From Nocardia sp. NBC_00508 (lineage in GTDB: Bacteria; Actinomycetota; Actinomycetes; Mycobacteriales; Mycobacteriaceae), in NCBI RefSeq assembly GCF_036346875.1, contig NZ_CP107852.1:5146001-5210000 (forward strand): a stretch of 64,000 nt of DNA, written 5' to 3'. The notes beneath the pieces are model-generated. The model was given only the letters and a program-made list of their open reading frames with translations. It searched no databases and was not told where the DNA came from. Position numbers and translations under genes: made by a program. This document shows positions 33,243 through 41,424 of the stretch, one piece after another. Numbering within the stretch: position 1 is the first letter of the stretch; the number at the start of each line of letters is the position of its first letter.

Positions 33243-33914
33243 TCAGTCCGCGCGCGGAGATCCGCGGGAGACCAGACCGTGCTGGTGGGCATAGACGACC
33301 GCGTGGATGCGATCGCGGACGTCGAGTTTCGCCAGGATGCGCGAGACGTGTGTCTTCACCGTTTCTTCGCCGACGCCGAGCACGGCCGCGATCTCGGCAT
33401 TGCTGCGCGCGTCGGCGAGCAGGAGCAACACCTCCAGCTCGCGGGCGGTGAGCTGCGCCACCTCCGGCGGTGTGCGCGGCGGCGCGAGACTGCTCGCGAA
33501 CCGGGATACCAGGCGGCGGGTCATCGACGGGTCGATCAGCGCGTCGCCGCGCGCCGCGATGCGGATGGCGGCGACCAGTTCTTCCGGCGGCAGGCTTTTG
33601 AGCAGGAATCCGCTCGCGCCTGCCTGCAACGCGCGATACAGATTGGCATCGCTGTCGTAGGTGGTGAGCACCAGGACGTGCGTGCCGCCCGCGGCAACGA
33701 TCGCACCGGTGGCGGCCAGCCCGTCCAGCTTCGGCATCCGGACATCGAGGATCGCGACATCCGGTCGCAGCCGGGCGGTCTCTGCGATCGCGGCGCGGCC
33801 GTCGCTCACCTCGGCGACGCAGTCCAGATCGTCCTGGCTGTCGACGACGGCACGCAGACCGGAGCGGAACATGCTGTGGTCGTCGGCGATCAGGACGCGG
33901 ATGGCTGTGTTCAC
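33243..33914 (-). CDS. NarL/LuxR-type response regulator
   Basis: 223 residues. The receiver domain has IADDHSMFRSGL (acidic pocket), DVAILDVRMPKLDG with phospho-acceptor Asp57, LTTYDSD (Thr switch) and GFLLKSLPPEEL (conserved Lys). The C-terminal LuxR helix-turn-helix is LTARELEVLLLLADARSNAE to GEETVKTHVSRILAKLDVRD. Its ATG overlaps the kinase stop by four bases (ATGA), so the pair is co-translated. Target genes are unknown; no transporter stands next to it. Confidence 0.92.
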   Translation of the reverse strand: MNTAIRVLIADDHSMFRSGLRAVVDSQDDLDCVAEVSDGRAAIAETARLRPDVAILDVRMPKLDGLAATGAIVAAGGTHVLVLTTYDSDANLYRALQAGASGFLLKSLPPEELVAAIRIAARGDALIDPSMTRRLVSRFASSLAPPRTPPEVAQLTARELEVLLLLADARSNAEIAAVLGVGEETVKTHVSRILAKLDVRDRIHAVVYAHQHGLVSRGSPRAD

Positions 33915-35071
33915 GATCCTCCGATCGGCATGGAGACGCTGGTGTGCCAGTGGTCGGCAGTACGGCCGTAGTCCAGTTCGCCGTCGAACAGCTCGGCGCG
34001 GCGGCGGATGCCGTTGAGACCGCGCGGGAGCGAGGTGCCTGCGGCGGGTTCGAGCGGAAGGGGGTTGGTCGTTCGCAGCACCACCCGCTTCGGGAGGTAC
34101 TCCACCTCCAGCCGCGCCCGCGTTCCGTCGCCGTGCCGCAGCGCGTTGGTCAGCATCTCCTGCACGATGCGATACATCGTGAGGTTCAGCGAATCCGGTA
34201 GGTCGACGGGAGTTCCGCGCACCGTCACCTCAACCTCCAGCCCGGCTTCGCGTACGTGCTCGATCAGCCCGTCGATGTCCGCGAGTCCCGGCTGGCGCTG
34301 CCCGTCGTCGTCGCGTCCGTGCAAGAGATCGAGCTGGCGGCGCAGGTCGGTCATCGCCGCCCTGCTGCTGGATTCCACGGCAGCCAGCGATCGCACGGCC
34401 GCCGTGCTCGCCGCGCCGCCCAGCGCCAGCCGCGCCGCGCCCGCATGGATGCCGATCGCGCTGACGTGATGAGAGATCACGTCATGCAGGTCCCGTGCGA
34501 TCGCGGCCCGCTCCTCGGTCACGGCGCGCTCCAGCGCGGCCCGGTGCTCCTGATGACGCAGCCGCGCGCTCTGCTCGAGGTCGGCGATGTAGGCGCCGCG
34601 TGCGGCGGTGTAGCGGCCGACCAGCCACGGTACGCAGCCCGCCGCGACGGTGGACGCGAGCAGCAGCCGCCAGTCGTGCGCCGCCGGGCTGTCGGTGAAC
34701 ATATGCGCCGACGCGACGCCGCAGCTCAACAGCAGCATGGTCAGCACGGACTTCGGACCGCCGAGCCAGGCCCCCGCGCGATATCCGGCCACCAGGAATC
34801 CCACGTCGGCGAACCGGACCGGGAATCCGTACCGATACAGCAGCAGCACGGCGAGCAATCGCACCAGCACCTGCGCCACGGCCACCACACCCGCCGTTCG
34901 AGGCGGTGCCGCCAAGGCCAGGTCGGCGGCGACGATCACTGTGACGGCGGCCGCCGTCTGCCATGGGGCCATGGCGAACACGCCGGACAGTCCGAGCACC
35001 ACCGCGTCGATGAGCGCGGCGACCACGGCGACCACCGCCGACTGGCGGGCCAGCGATCTGCTCACATCCAA
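33911..35071 (-). CDS. Sensor histidine kinase, HisKA_3 type
   Basis: 386 residues. Up to six hydrophobic segments between residues 10 and 155 form a membrane sensor without a clear extracellular domain. The dimerisation motif EERAAIARDLHDVISHHVSA has the phospho-acceptor His196. The ATPase domain has MYRIVQEMLTNALRHGDG (N box) and LPRGLNGIRRRAELFDGEL (G box); it looks short in the G1 region. It is the partner of the downstream response regulator and belongs to the DesK/NarX-type kinases. The stimulus cannot be told. Confidence 0.9.
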   Translation of the reverse strand: MDVSRSLARQSAVVAVVAALIDAVVLGLSGVFAMAPWQTAAAVTVIVAADLALAAPPRTAGVVAVAQVLVRLLAVLLLYRYGFPVRFADVGFLVAGYRAGAWLGGPKSVLTMLLLSCGVASAHMFTDSPAAHDWRLLLASTVAAGCVPWLVGRYTAARGAYIADLEQSARLRHQEHRAALERAVTEERAAIARDLHDVISHHVSAIGIHAGAARLALGGAASTAAVRSLAAVESSSRAAMTDLRRQLDLLHGRDDDGQRQPGLADIDGLIEHVREAGLEVEVTVRGTPVDLPDSLNLTMYRIVQEMLTNALRHGDGTRARLEVEYLPKRVVLRTTNPLPLEPAAGTSLPRGLNGIRRRAELFDGELDYGRTADHWHTSVSMPIGGS

Positions 35072-35184
35072 CAGTTCGCCACCGCCTCCGTCTCTGGTCC
35101 CGTCGGGTTTCGCGGGCGATCCTAGCGAGCAAGCCCGGCTGCTCCGGTACGCCGATTGTTCAGGGTGCCCGCGATCCAGCGCGT

Positions 35185-35210
35185 CCGCGTCCCCCGCGTG
35201 GGGGACGCGG
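35185..35210. promoter_or_regulatory. Perfect hairpin between kinase and desaturase genes
   Basis: CCGCGTCCCCC (35185-35195) and GGGGGACGCGG (35200-35210) form eleven pairs with loop GCGT. It lies between two divergent genes, 80 bases before the desaturase start, so it is not a normal terminator. It may be an operator or a 5' leader hairpin. Confidence 0.45.
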
Positions 35211-35289
35211 AATCACTCGTCGGCGCGATGTTCGCGCAGGCGAGCGCCCGTAGCGTCGAAGTCGACGGCAGACGGTTGAAGGAGAACTC

Positions 35290-36216
35290 ATGGGCCGTGT
35301 GGAATTGTTTATCTGGGCCATTCCGGCGTTCGCGGTGCTGATGTTCGTGGAGTGGATCGCCTTCCGCCGCGATCCCGACCGATCCGACAGCAGCGGCTCG
35401 GCCCGCGACACCGCCTCCAACGTGGCGACGTTCACCCTGAGCAGGGTGGCGAAACCGTTGCTGCAGCATCTGCTGCCATTCTCGGCCGTGGTCGCCGCCG
35501 CGGCGATCACACCGCTGTATCTCTCGCCGCGAGCGTGGTGGGTGTGGGCACTCGGCTTGGTGGTGACGGACTTCTGCTACTACTGGGCGCATCGCGCCGA
35601 CCACCGGGTCCGCCTGCTGTGGACCGCGCACAGCGTGCACCACTCCAGTGAGTACTTCAACCTCTCCACCGCGATCCGGCTGCCCTGGCTGCATCCGGTC
35701 GCCAGTACCCTGCGCGGTGTGGCGTGGGTGCCCGCGGCTCTGCTCGGGTTCCCGGCATGGATGATCTTCCTCTTGCAGAGTATCGGCCTGCTCTACCAGT
35801 TCCCGATCCACACCCAGCGCATCAAGACGCTGCCGCGCCCGATCGAGTTCCTGTTCAACACTCCGGCGCATCACCGCGTTCACCACGGCTCCAACCAGCC
35901 CTACATCGACAAGAACTACGGCGGTGTTCTCATCATCTGGGACCGCATGTTCGGTAGCTTCGCAGCCGAAACCGAACCCATCCGGTACGGCCTCACCAAG
36001 AACATCGGCACCGATAATCCGCTGAAGGTCAACTATCACGAGCTCGCCGGACTGGTCCGTGACGTGCGCGGCGCCACCACCTGGCGTGGACGGCTCGGGT
36101 ACATCTTCGGCCCGCCGGGTTGGGCCGAGGACCCGGCCTCTGCGCCCGGCCGCCTTCAGGAGTCGGTGTCCGATCGAGCCGATATCCGCGCTGGAGCCGC
36201 GCAGCTGACCTCGTGA
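35290..36216 (+). CDS. Sterol desaturase/fatty acid hydroxylase superfamily protein
   Basis: 308 residues, integral membrane. The three histidine boxes for the di-iron centre are present: HRADH (about 103-107), HSVHH (about 117-121) and HHRVHHG (about 198-204). Hydrophobic stretches include LFIWAIPAFAVLMFVEW, WVWALGLVVTDFCYYWA and GFPAWMIFLLQSIGLLYQF. The family oxidises sterols, fatty acids or carotenoids at unactivated carbons. The ATG at 35290 has GAAGGAG upstream. It may act on a steroid or lipid, since a KstR-type box is found 2 kb away, but that box does not control this gene directly. Confidence 0.85.
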   Translation: MGRVELFIWAIPAFAVLMFVEWIAFRRDPDRSDSSGSARDTASNVATFTLSRVAKPLLQHLLPFSAVVAAAAITPLYLSPRAWWVWALGLVVTDFCYYWAHRADHRVRLLWTAHSVHHSSEYFNLSTAIRLPWLHPVASTLRGVAWVPAALLGFPAWMIFLLQSIGLLYQFPIHTQRIKTLPRPIEFLFNTPAHHRVHHGSNQPYIDKNYGGVLIIWDRMFGSFAAETEPIRYGLTKNIGTDNPLKVNYHELAGLVRDVRGATTWRGRLGYIFGPPGWAEDPASAPGRLQESVSDRADIRAGAAQLTS

Positions 36217-36406
36217 TCGTCCGAAGCCCAGCGCGCACGGCTGATATCACGAACGGTTGCACCAGATAAGGAATTCGTTTGGACAGCCGGGCGCCGCAGT
36301 GCGTCCGGCTATGCCGCGTCGGGGCGCAGGCGAGTGACGTGGTTCCGGCGGCTGCACGGTGACCGCGCACGGCTGAGCACGGCGATCCATGCCCTGGCAG
36401 CTGAGA

Positions 36407-37213
36407 TCAGACGGCGGCGAGGTGGAACTGAATGGTTGCTATATGATTGCTATTGGTGGCGAACTCCACCACCGCAACCCCGGATGCGTCGCCGAGTCGG
36501 ACGCTTGCGGTGACTGTGCGGCCTGCTGCGATCACCTTTTTCCAGCGCATATTTCGCGCCCGATTGGTGAACTCTTCCGTGGAGACCGGTGTTCCCACCG
36601 GCAACTCGATGTCCGCTCGATTACCGAGCAGTTCGCGGACCCGGGGCAGGTCGGTACTCGCCGCCGCGGCGAAAACTTTTGTCGTGGCGCGCTTCCCGCC
36701 GCGACCAACGCCGCCGAGCGCCCGCATGAGTCCGAGCATCCCGCCGAAGCCCTGGTTGACGATCACCTGCGGACCGAGCTTCAGTGCGGCGGCGATCCCG
36801 GGCAATCCGGTGCGCAGCAGTTGCCAGATCATGGCCGCCAACTCCCAGTGCGCCGCCAGATAGGTGATCTTCCAGACCCCGTCCTGCTCGACCAAGCGGT
36901 AGCGAAGGTGCATCGGGACGAAGACGGTGGCGCCGGTCGGCATCGTGGTGACGATGGTCAGGTCGCGTAGCACCGTGGGCGGGTGTACCAGGTCGCGGTC
37001 GACGCGGAATGCGATGGTGTTCGGCCCGATGAAGGTGTCGTAGAAGCGTTCGATGGCCGCGCGGCCGATCTGCGGGCGCGCGCCGACTGGGTCGTTGACC
37101 TGGGCATCGTCGGTGAACAGGTCGACCCACGCGGCCTTGTCGTGTGCGGCGACCGCACGCGGCGACGCCTCGACGGCCGTCCGCAGCGCCGCGGGCGTGG
37201 GGTCCAGCGGCAT
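36407..37213 (-). CDS. SnoaL/NTF2-like protein under a KstR-type box
   Basis: 268 residues. The N-terminal half is a SnoaL-like cone fold: AVAAHDKAAWVDLFTDDAQV, GRAAIERFYDTFIGPNT and VWKITYLAAHWELAAM. The C-terminal half (TTKVFAAAASTDLPRVRELL onward, ending in FHLAAV) may be a second, degenerate unit. SnoaL-like proteins include steroid isomerases and polyketide cyclases. The ATG at 37213 has GGAGGAG six bases upstream. A perfect palindromic KstR-type operator stands 42 bases before the start, so a role in sterol or lipid breakdown is a reasonable inference. Confidence 0.75.
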   Translation of the reverse strand: MPLDPTPAALRTAVEASPRAVAAHDKAAWVDLFTDDAQVNDPVGARPQIGRAAIERFYDTFIGPNTIAFRVDRDLVHPPTVLRDLTIVTTMPTGATVFVPMHLRYRLVEQDGVWKITYLAAHWELAAMIWQLLRTGLPGIAAALKLGPQVIVNQGFGGMLGLMRALGGVGRGGKRATTKVFAAAASTDLPRVRELLGNRADIELPVGTPVSTEEFTNRARNMRWKKVIAAGRTVTASVRLGDASGVAVVEFATNSNHIATIQFHLAAV

Positions 37214-37254
37214 GGCAGCTCCTCCGTTGGCGTCGGCCGGGACACGACACATGG

Positions 37255-37268
37255 TAGAACAAGTTCTA
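37255..37268. promoter_or_regulatory. KstR-type operator
   Basis: TAGAACAAGTTCTA fits TnnAACnnGTTnnA, the palindrome bound by the TetR-type cholesterol repressor KstR in mycobacteria and Rhodococcus, at every fixed position, and its six-base arms are perfect. It lies between the SnoaL-like gene (42 bases) and the divergent epimerase gene (119 bases), so it could control either. Confidence 0.6.
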
Positions 37269-37387
37269 ATCTTGGCCTCGTGCTGCCGGCTGCTTCCGGG
37301 TGACCATTTATTACGGTTTGGGAAGATTTCGATACAGCAAACGTTTGGCAAACGTGCGGGCGGTTGGTTTCGAACTACAGTTGCGGC

Positions 37388-38737
37388 ATGGGCATCGAGT
37401 ACGCGAGCGTCATCGATCTCCCTCGGTCCGAGGTGTTCGCCTGGCACTCCCGCCCCGGCGCGCTCACCCGGCTGGCCCCACCGTGGCAGCCGGTGTCGCC
37501 CCGCGCCGAATCGGATTCGCTGTCCGACGGACAGGTCGTGCTCGGGCTGCCCGGCGGGCTGCGCTGGGTGGCTCGGCACGATCCGCGCGAATACGACCCG
37601 CCGCACCGGTTCGTCGACGCGGTGACCGTCGACGGAATCGGCTCGCTGCCCGCTGGGCTGCTGCCTTGGCGGCACACCCACGATTTCGAGGTCGTCGACG
37701 AGCGGCACACCCGGGTGGTGGACGAGGTGGACGCGCCGGTGCCCGCCGCGGTGCTGCGTCCCATGTTCGCCTACCGGCATCGTCAGCTCGCCGACGATCT
37801 TGCGGCGCACGCGCGGGCGATGCGGGCGGGTTTCGTGTCCAAGACCATCGCGGTGACCGGGTCGTCCGGCCTGGTCGGTTCGGCCCTGACCGCGTTTTTG
37901 ACCACTGGAGGGCACCGTGTGGTGCGGCTGGTCCGCCACCCGCCGCGGGCCGCGGACGAAAGGCAGTGGCGTACCACCGATCCGGCACGGGATCTGCTCG
38001 ATGGCGTGGACGCGGTGGTGCATCTGGCCGGTGCGTCGATCGCGGGCCGGTTCACCGAGAAACACAAGCGCTCCATCGCCGACAGCCGGATCGGGCCGAC
38101 GCGCAGACTGGCCGAGGTCGCGGCGCGGGCGGCGGTGCCGGTCTTCGTCAGCGCCTCCGCGATCGGCTACTACGGCTCCGATCGCGGCGACGAGACGCTG
38201 ACCGAGCATGCGGCGCGCGGTGACGGCTTCCTCGCCGACCTGGTCGACAGCTGGGAGTCCGCCTCGGCCCCCGCCGCGGAATCGGGTGTCCGCGTGGTTC
38301 GCGTGCGCACCGGGATCGTGCAGTCCCCGCGCGGTGGCACGCTGCGGCTACTGCGCCCGCTGTTCACGGCGGGGCTCGGCGGACGTATCGGCGACGGGCG
38401 CCAGTGGTGGTCGTGGATCGGGATCGATGACCTGATCGATGTGCATTACCGCGCATTATGGGATACCGCGCTATCCGGACCGGTCAATGCCGTTGCGCCG
38501 CAACCGATTCGCAATAGCGAGTACACCAGGGTGCTGGCCGGGGTGTTGCACCGTCCCGCACTGCTCCCGGTACCCCGGTTCGGGCCCGCGCTGCTGCTCG
38601 GCCGCGAAGGCAACCGGGAGCTGGCGTCCGCCAGCCAGCGCGTCGTCCCCGCCCGGCTGGCGCAGGCGGGTCACCAGTTCCGCGCGCCCGCGTTGGAACC
38701 GGCGCTGCGTCATCTGCTCGGCAGGATCGCTGGCTGA
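37388..38737 (+). CDS. SRPBCC-epimerase fusion (TIGR01777 type)
   Basis: 449 residues. Residues 1 to about 145 are a SRPBCC ligand-binding domain, with VIDLPRSEVFAWHSRPGALT, a middle RWVARHDPREYDPPHRFVDA and a closing ADDLAAHARAM helix. From about 150 on it is a NAD(P)-dependent epimerase of the TIGR01777 type: TIAVTGSSGLVGSAL is the nucleotide loop, DAVVHLAGASIAG and FVSASAIGYYGSDRGDETL hold the active-site region, and DDLIDVHYRALWD the closing helix. This fusion is common in actinobacteria. The ATG at 37388 starts at the conserved GIEYASVIDLP. A palindrome CAAACGTTTG (37338-37347) lies in its upstream region next to the KstR-type box. Function not established. Confidence 0.85.
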   Translation: MGIEYASVIDLPRSEVFAWHSRPGALTRLAPPWQPVSPRAESDSLSDGQVVLGLPGGLRWVARHDPREYDPPHRFVDAVTVDGIGSLPAGLLPWRHTHDFEVVDERHTRVVDEVDAPVPAAVLRPMFAYRHRQLADDLAAHARAMRAGFVSKTIAVTGSSGLVGSALTAFLTTGGHRVVRLVRHPPRAADERQWRTTDPARDLLDGVDAVVHLAGASIAGRFTEKHKRSIADSRIGPTRRLAEVAARAAVPVFVSASAIGYYGSDRGDETLTEHAARGDGFLADLVDSWESASAPAAESGVRVVRVRTGIVQSPRGGTLRLLRPLFTAGLGGRIGDGRQWWSWIGIDDLIDVHYRALWDTALSGPVNAVAPQPIRNSEYTRVLAGVLHRPALLPVPRFGPALLLGREGNRELASASQRVVPARLAQAGHQFRAPALEPALRHLLGRIAG

Positions 38738-38773
38738 GTCAGGTCGGGTGGCCGTAGAGCGGGATTGCCTCCG

Positions 38774-38863
38774 ATGACCGTCACGATCGCATTGTTCAGC
38801 CGCGACCTGCGGGTCCATGACAACTTTGTGCTGGCGCCGATCATTGATGTCATCGGAATATAG
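38774..38863 (+). pseudogene. Photolyase N-terminal fragment
   Basis: The ATG at 38774 opens a frame beginning MTVTIALFSRDLRVHDN, which is the start of a class I DNA photolyase/cryptochrome, including the RDLRVHDNP-type motif of the antenna-binding domain (here N-F instead of N-P). The frame runs eight more sensible residues, loses the family pattern and stops at TAG 38861-38863. No other photolyase motif is visible downstream. It appears to be the remnant of a deleted phr gene. Confidence 0.6.
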
Positions 38864-39041
38864 TGTCGCCGAGCAGGATTCACCGATCGAATCGGCGTCC
38901 TGGATGGTCTCGGCAGTCCGCCGTGTACTAACGCCTGGTCTCGCGTTTCGAATCGGGACACCGCTGGTGCTTCCGAATCTTGTTCGGCCGAGCTTGAATT
39001 GATGAGTCGAGGATTTGCCATCCCGAGGAAAGGGGCTCGTC

Positions 39042-39122
39042 ATGGGCACCGTCGAAATCGCGATCACCATCGGCCGCATTCTGGATACTGTGCAGAAAGC
39101 GCTGATTCTGATGATTTTCTGA
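39042..39122 (+). CDS. Possible 26-residue hydrophobic peptide
   Basis: The ATG at 39042 follows GAGGAAAGG with eight-base spacing, a good ribosome-binding site. The peptide begins MGTVEIAITIGRILDTVQ and ends in ALILMIF. It could form an amphipathic helix with a hydrophobic end. A 12-pair hairpin 49 bases after the stop may be its terminator. I know no family. It may be a membrane-active or leader peptide, or a chance frame. Confidence 0.4.
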   Translation: MGTVEIAITIGRILDTVQKALILMIF

Positions 39123-39170
39123 TCGCGCCGCGGTGCTCGGGCGGACGGACGAGGGCTGCCCGGGCGCCGC

Positions 39171-39199
39171 AGGTCGATTACCTCGCGGGTAATCGACCT
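39171..39199 (+). terminator. Hairpin after the 26-residue ORF
   Basis: AGGTCGATTACC (39171-39182) pairs perfectly with GGTAATCGACCT (39188-39199), loop TCGCG. It separates the small ORF from the following membrane-protein gene. Confidence 0.6.
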
Positions 39200-39227
39200 G
39201 ATCGGCGTGGTAGGCCAGGCTCGGGAC

Positions 39228-39623
39228 ATGGCGACGAATATCATGCGGCAGTCCCGCTCCCCGCTGGCCGGTGCGCTGCGCGGCCTCGCACTCGGCCGTG
39301 TCGCGCTCGGCGCGGCCGCCCTCGCGGCGCCGCGGACACTGACCAGGGTGCTGGGTGTGCGTCCTACGCCCGAACTCGATTACCTGACGCGGATCTTCGG
39401 CGCCAGGGCGATCGCGCTCGGGCTCGGCTATCTGACCGCGCCGCAGGAGGAATTGCCGCGCTGGCAGCGGCTCGCTCTGATGGTGGACATTCTGGACACC
39501 ACCCATGGGGGTGTGCGCGTCGCCCGCGGTGACGTCCCGCGCCCGGCCGCGATCGCCATGGTCGCGTTGACCGGCGGCTATATGCTCGTCGGCGCCACCA
39601 AGCTGGCCAGGGACCTGTGGTGA
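39228..39623 (+). CDS. Small predicted membrane protein
   Basis: 131 residues with three or four weakly hydrophobic segments (LRGLALGRVALGAAALAAP, IFGARAIALGLGYLTAP, AIAMVALTGGYMLVGATKL). The middle LMVDILDTTHGGVRVARGDVP is the best conserved-looking part. Actinobacteria have many such small membrane proteins next to metabolic genes; I cannot name the family with confidence. The ATG at 39228 is preferred to GTG 39207 because the hydrophobic pattern starts soon after it. The PIG-L deacetylase gene follows 22 bases downstream, so the two are probably co-transcribed. Confidence 0.6.
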   Translation: MATNIMRQSRSPLAGALRGLALGRVALGAAALAAPRTLTRVLGVRPTPELDYLTRIFGARAIALGLGYLTAPQEELPRWQRLALMVDILDTTHGGVRVARGDVPRPAAIAMVALTGGYMLVGATKLARDLW

Positions 39624-39645
39624 GCGCCCCTGGCACACTGGGGCG

Positions 39646-40446
39646 ATGGCGACCGTTGTGGCATTCCACGCGCATCCGGACGACGAGACGCTGCTGACCG
39701 GAGGGACACTGGCCGAGCTGGCCGCCGCCGGGCATCGGACGGTGATAGTGGTGGCCACCGACGGCCACATGGCAGATCTGGATGGCCGGAAGGCCGTGCG
39801 GCTGTGCGAGTTGGAGACCAGCGCCGCCGCACTCGGCGTGACCAGGGTGGCGCACCTCGGTTATGCCGACAGCGGTCACGGCGCGGTGCTGTACGCGGAC
39901 CCGCCGGATCGGGTGCGGTTCGTGCGGGCAGATCCCGAGCAGGCGGCCGAGCGGTTGGCCGCTATCCTGCGTGAGGAGAGTCCCGACGTCCTGCTCAGCT
40001 ATGACCGCAACGGCGGCTACGGACACCGCGACCACGTTCGCGTGCACGAGGTCGGCAAGCGCGCGGCCGAACTGGCCGGGGTCCCGCGCGTCCTCGACGC
40101 CACCTTGCCCCGCGAAAGCTTCACACGCCTCGTACGTTCACTCGAACGATTGCGGTTCCCGTTGCGCTACGACCCGTCGGCCCTCGCCGCCCTGTACAGC
40201 CCACGCCTGGAAATCACCCATCGAATCGACGTCAGCGCTTCCACCGCCCAACGCAAAACCGCGCTGTCCGCCCACCGTTCGATCATCGAAGGCTCCAGCC
40301 GCTTCGCCACCATCGCAAAAACGCTACTGCGCATGCCCAACCCCGTTCTGGCCCGCGTCATGCGCTGGGAATGGTTCGCCGAGGAAGGCGCCGCCCCCAC
40401 CTCCGGCACCCCGCTGGACGACATCTTCCAGCCCGCACATCGCTGA
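39646..40446 (+). CDS. PIG-L/LmbE-family deacetylase
   Basis: 266 residues. The N-terminal AFHAHPDDETLLTGGTLAEL has the zinc-binding HPDDE (H10-E14) of the family. TDGHMADLDGRKAVRLCELE and GYADSGHG follow, and RNGGYGHRDHVRVHEVGK holds the third zinc ligand (HxDH). Relatives remove N-acetyl groups from sugars, such as MshB and Mca in mycothiol chemistry; MshB is larger with other motifs, so this is probably a paralogue of unknown substrate. It sits after the small membrane protein gene. A short pseudogene follows. Confidence 0.88.
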   Translation: MATVVAFHAHPDDETLLTGGTLAELAAAGHRTVIVVATDGHMADLDGRKAVRLCELETSAAALGVTRVAHLGYADSGHGAVLYADPPDRVRFVRADPEQAAERLAAILREESPDVLLSYDRNGGYGHRDHVRVHEVGKRAAELAGVPRVLDATLPRESFTRLVRSLERLRFPLRYDPSALAALYSPRLEITHRIDVSASTAQRKTALSAHRSIIEGSSRFATIAKTLLRMPNPVLARVMRWEWFAEEGAAPTSGTPLDDIFQPAHR

Positions 40447-40592
40447 AACCCGACCGCTGCCAACGACCCAGCGCGGACAGTGCGCGGACCGAAGTCACCA
40501 TTCGCCGGGCCTCGGGGCCTCTCGGGGCTGCCGGACACATACCCCGGGAGGGGTGCCACCGGCAGGTCGCCAGGATTGCCGGTGATGTACTG

Positions 40593-40769
40593 GTGAGTGT
40601 GGACGCCAAAGCGTTGGCGCGCGCCGAACGCGCCGACTTCGCCGATCTGATTGCCGTCCTGTCGGATGATCAGTGGCAAGCGCAGACTTCTCTCGCGGTG
40701 GACCGGGTCGCCGACGTCCGGGGTCTGATGTCGCGAGGACACTTCCACCCTTCGGTGGGCTTGGGTTGA
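40593..40769 (+). pseudogene. Maleylpyruvate isomerase-type N-terminal remnant
   Basis: A 58-codon frame from GTG 40593. ALARAERADFADLIAVLSDD followed by QWQAQTSLAVDRVADVRGL resembles the N-terminal helix of mycothiol-dependent maleylpyruvate isomerase-like (MDMPI_N) proteins, in which AER.....L..L..EQW....C.GW.V.DV is typical. The metal-site histidines and the rest of the protein are missing, and the stop comes at 40769. It seems a truncated copy. Confidence 0.45.
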
Positions 40770-40770
40770 C

Positions 40771-41370
40771 CTAGTCGGGGTTCGCGGACAGCAGTGCGCT
40801 TGCTGCTGCTTCGGCGACTGTGTGGGTGAGTTCGGGCATTTTGTCGCGGTCGCCGTCCAGGATCAGTAGCCAGGCGAAGATCGGGCCGAGCAGGAGTGCC
40901 TGCGCGGTGGTCGGGTCGGGCAGGGTTTCGAGTTCGCCGCGGGCGACCGCGCGGGTGAGCACCTCGGTCAGGACGTGTCGCTCGCGTTCGAGGAAGGTCT
41001 CCGCGAAGCGGGTTGCCAGCGCGTCGTCGGCGTAGACGTCGGCGAGTAAACCGGCGAGAACGTCGGAAGGGGCGCGGACGAGTTGCGCTGCGATGGTGCG
41101 GGCTACCGCGGCCAGGTCCGCGCGCAAGGAGCCTCCGTCGGGTGGTGGCTGCTCCCGCATGTCGTGCACCGCTACGGAGAAGATCATTTCCTGCTTTGTG
41201 GCGTACCGGCGGTAGATCGCGGCCTTGCCGACACCCGCCCGCGCCGCCACCGCGTCGACGGTGAGTCCGGCATACCCGTTCTCGGCAAGCAGCTCTCGCG
41301 TGGCCCGGACGATAGCGAGATCGACCTCACGGTTGCGGGGCCGTCCCACGGCTTGTTTCGGCTTCGGCAC
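40771..41370 (-). CDS. TetR-family repressor
   Basis: 199 residues. The basic start VPKPKQAVGRPRNREVD leads to the TetR DNA-binding domain, with LAENGYAGLTVDAVAARAGV and GKAAIYRRYATKQEM as helix-turn-helix. The C-terminal part is a ligand domain with TFLERERHVLTEVLTRAVAR. The GTG at 41370 has TAGGAG upstream, so longer versions of the frame are discounted. It is divergent from the small membrane protein gene at 41425, and a 9-base inverted repeat lies between them; it most likely represses that gene and itself. Confidence 0.88.
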   Translation of the reverse strand: MPKPKQAVGRPRNREVDLAIVRATRELLAENGYAGLTVDAVAARAGVGKAAIYRRYATKQEMIFSVAVHDMREQPPPDGGSLRADLAAVARTIAAQLVRAPSDVLAGLLADVYADDALATRFAETFLERERHVLTEVLTRAVARGELETLPDPTTAQALLLGPIFAWLLILDGDRDKMPELTHTVAEAAASALLSANPD

Positions 41371-41380
41371 GCTCCTACTA

Positions 41381-41416
41381 TACGGAACTAGCAGTATCGA
41401 AACTGACAGTTCCGTA
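41381..41416. promoter_or_regulatory. Inverted repeat, probable TetR operator
   Basis: TACGGAACT (41381-41389) and AGTTCCGTA (41408-41416) are exact inverted copies separated by 18 bases, directly upstream of the TetR gene and of the divergent membrane protein gene. Length and position fit a TetR operator. Confidence 0.6.
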
Positions 41417-41424
41417 ATGAATGG

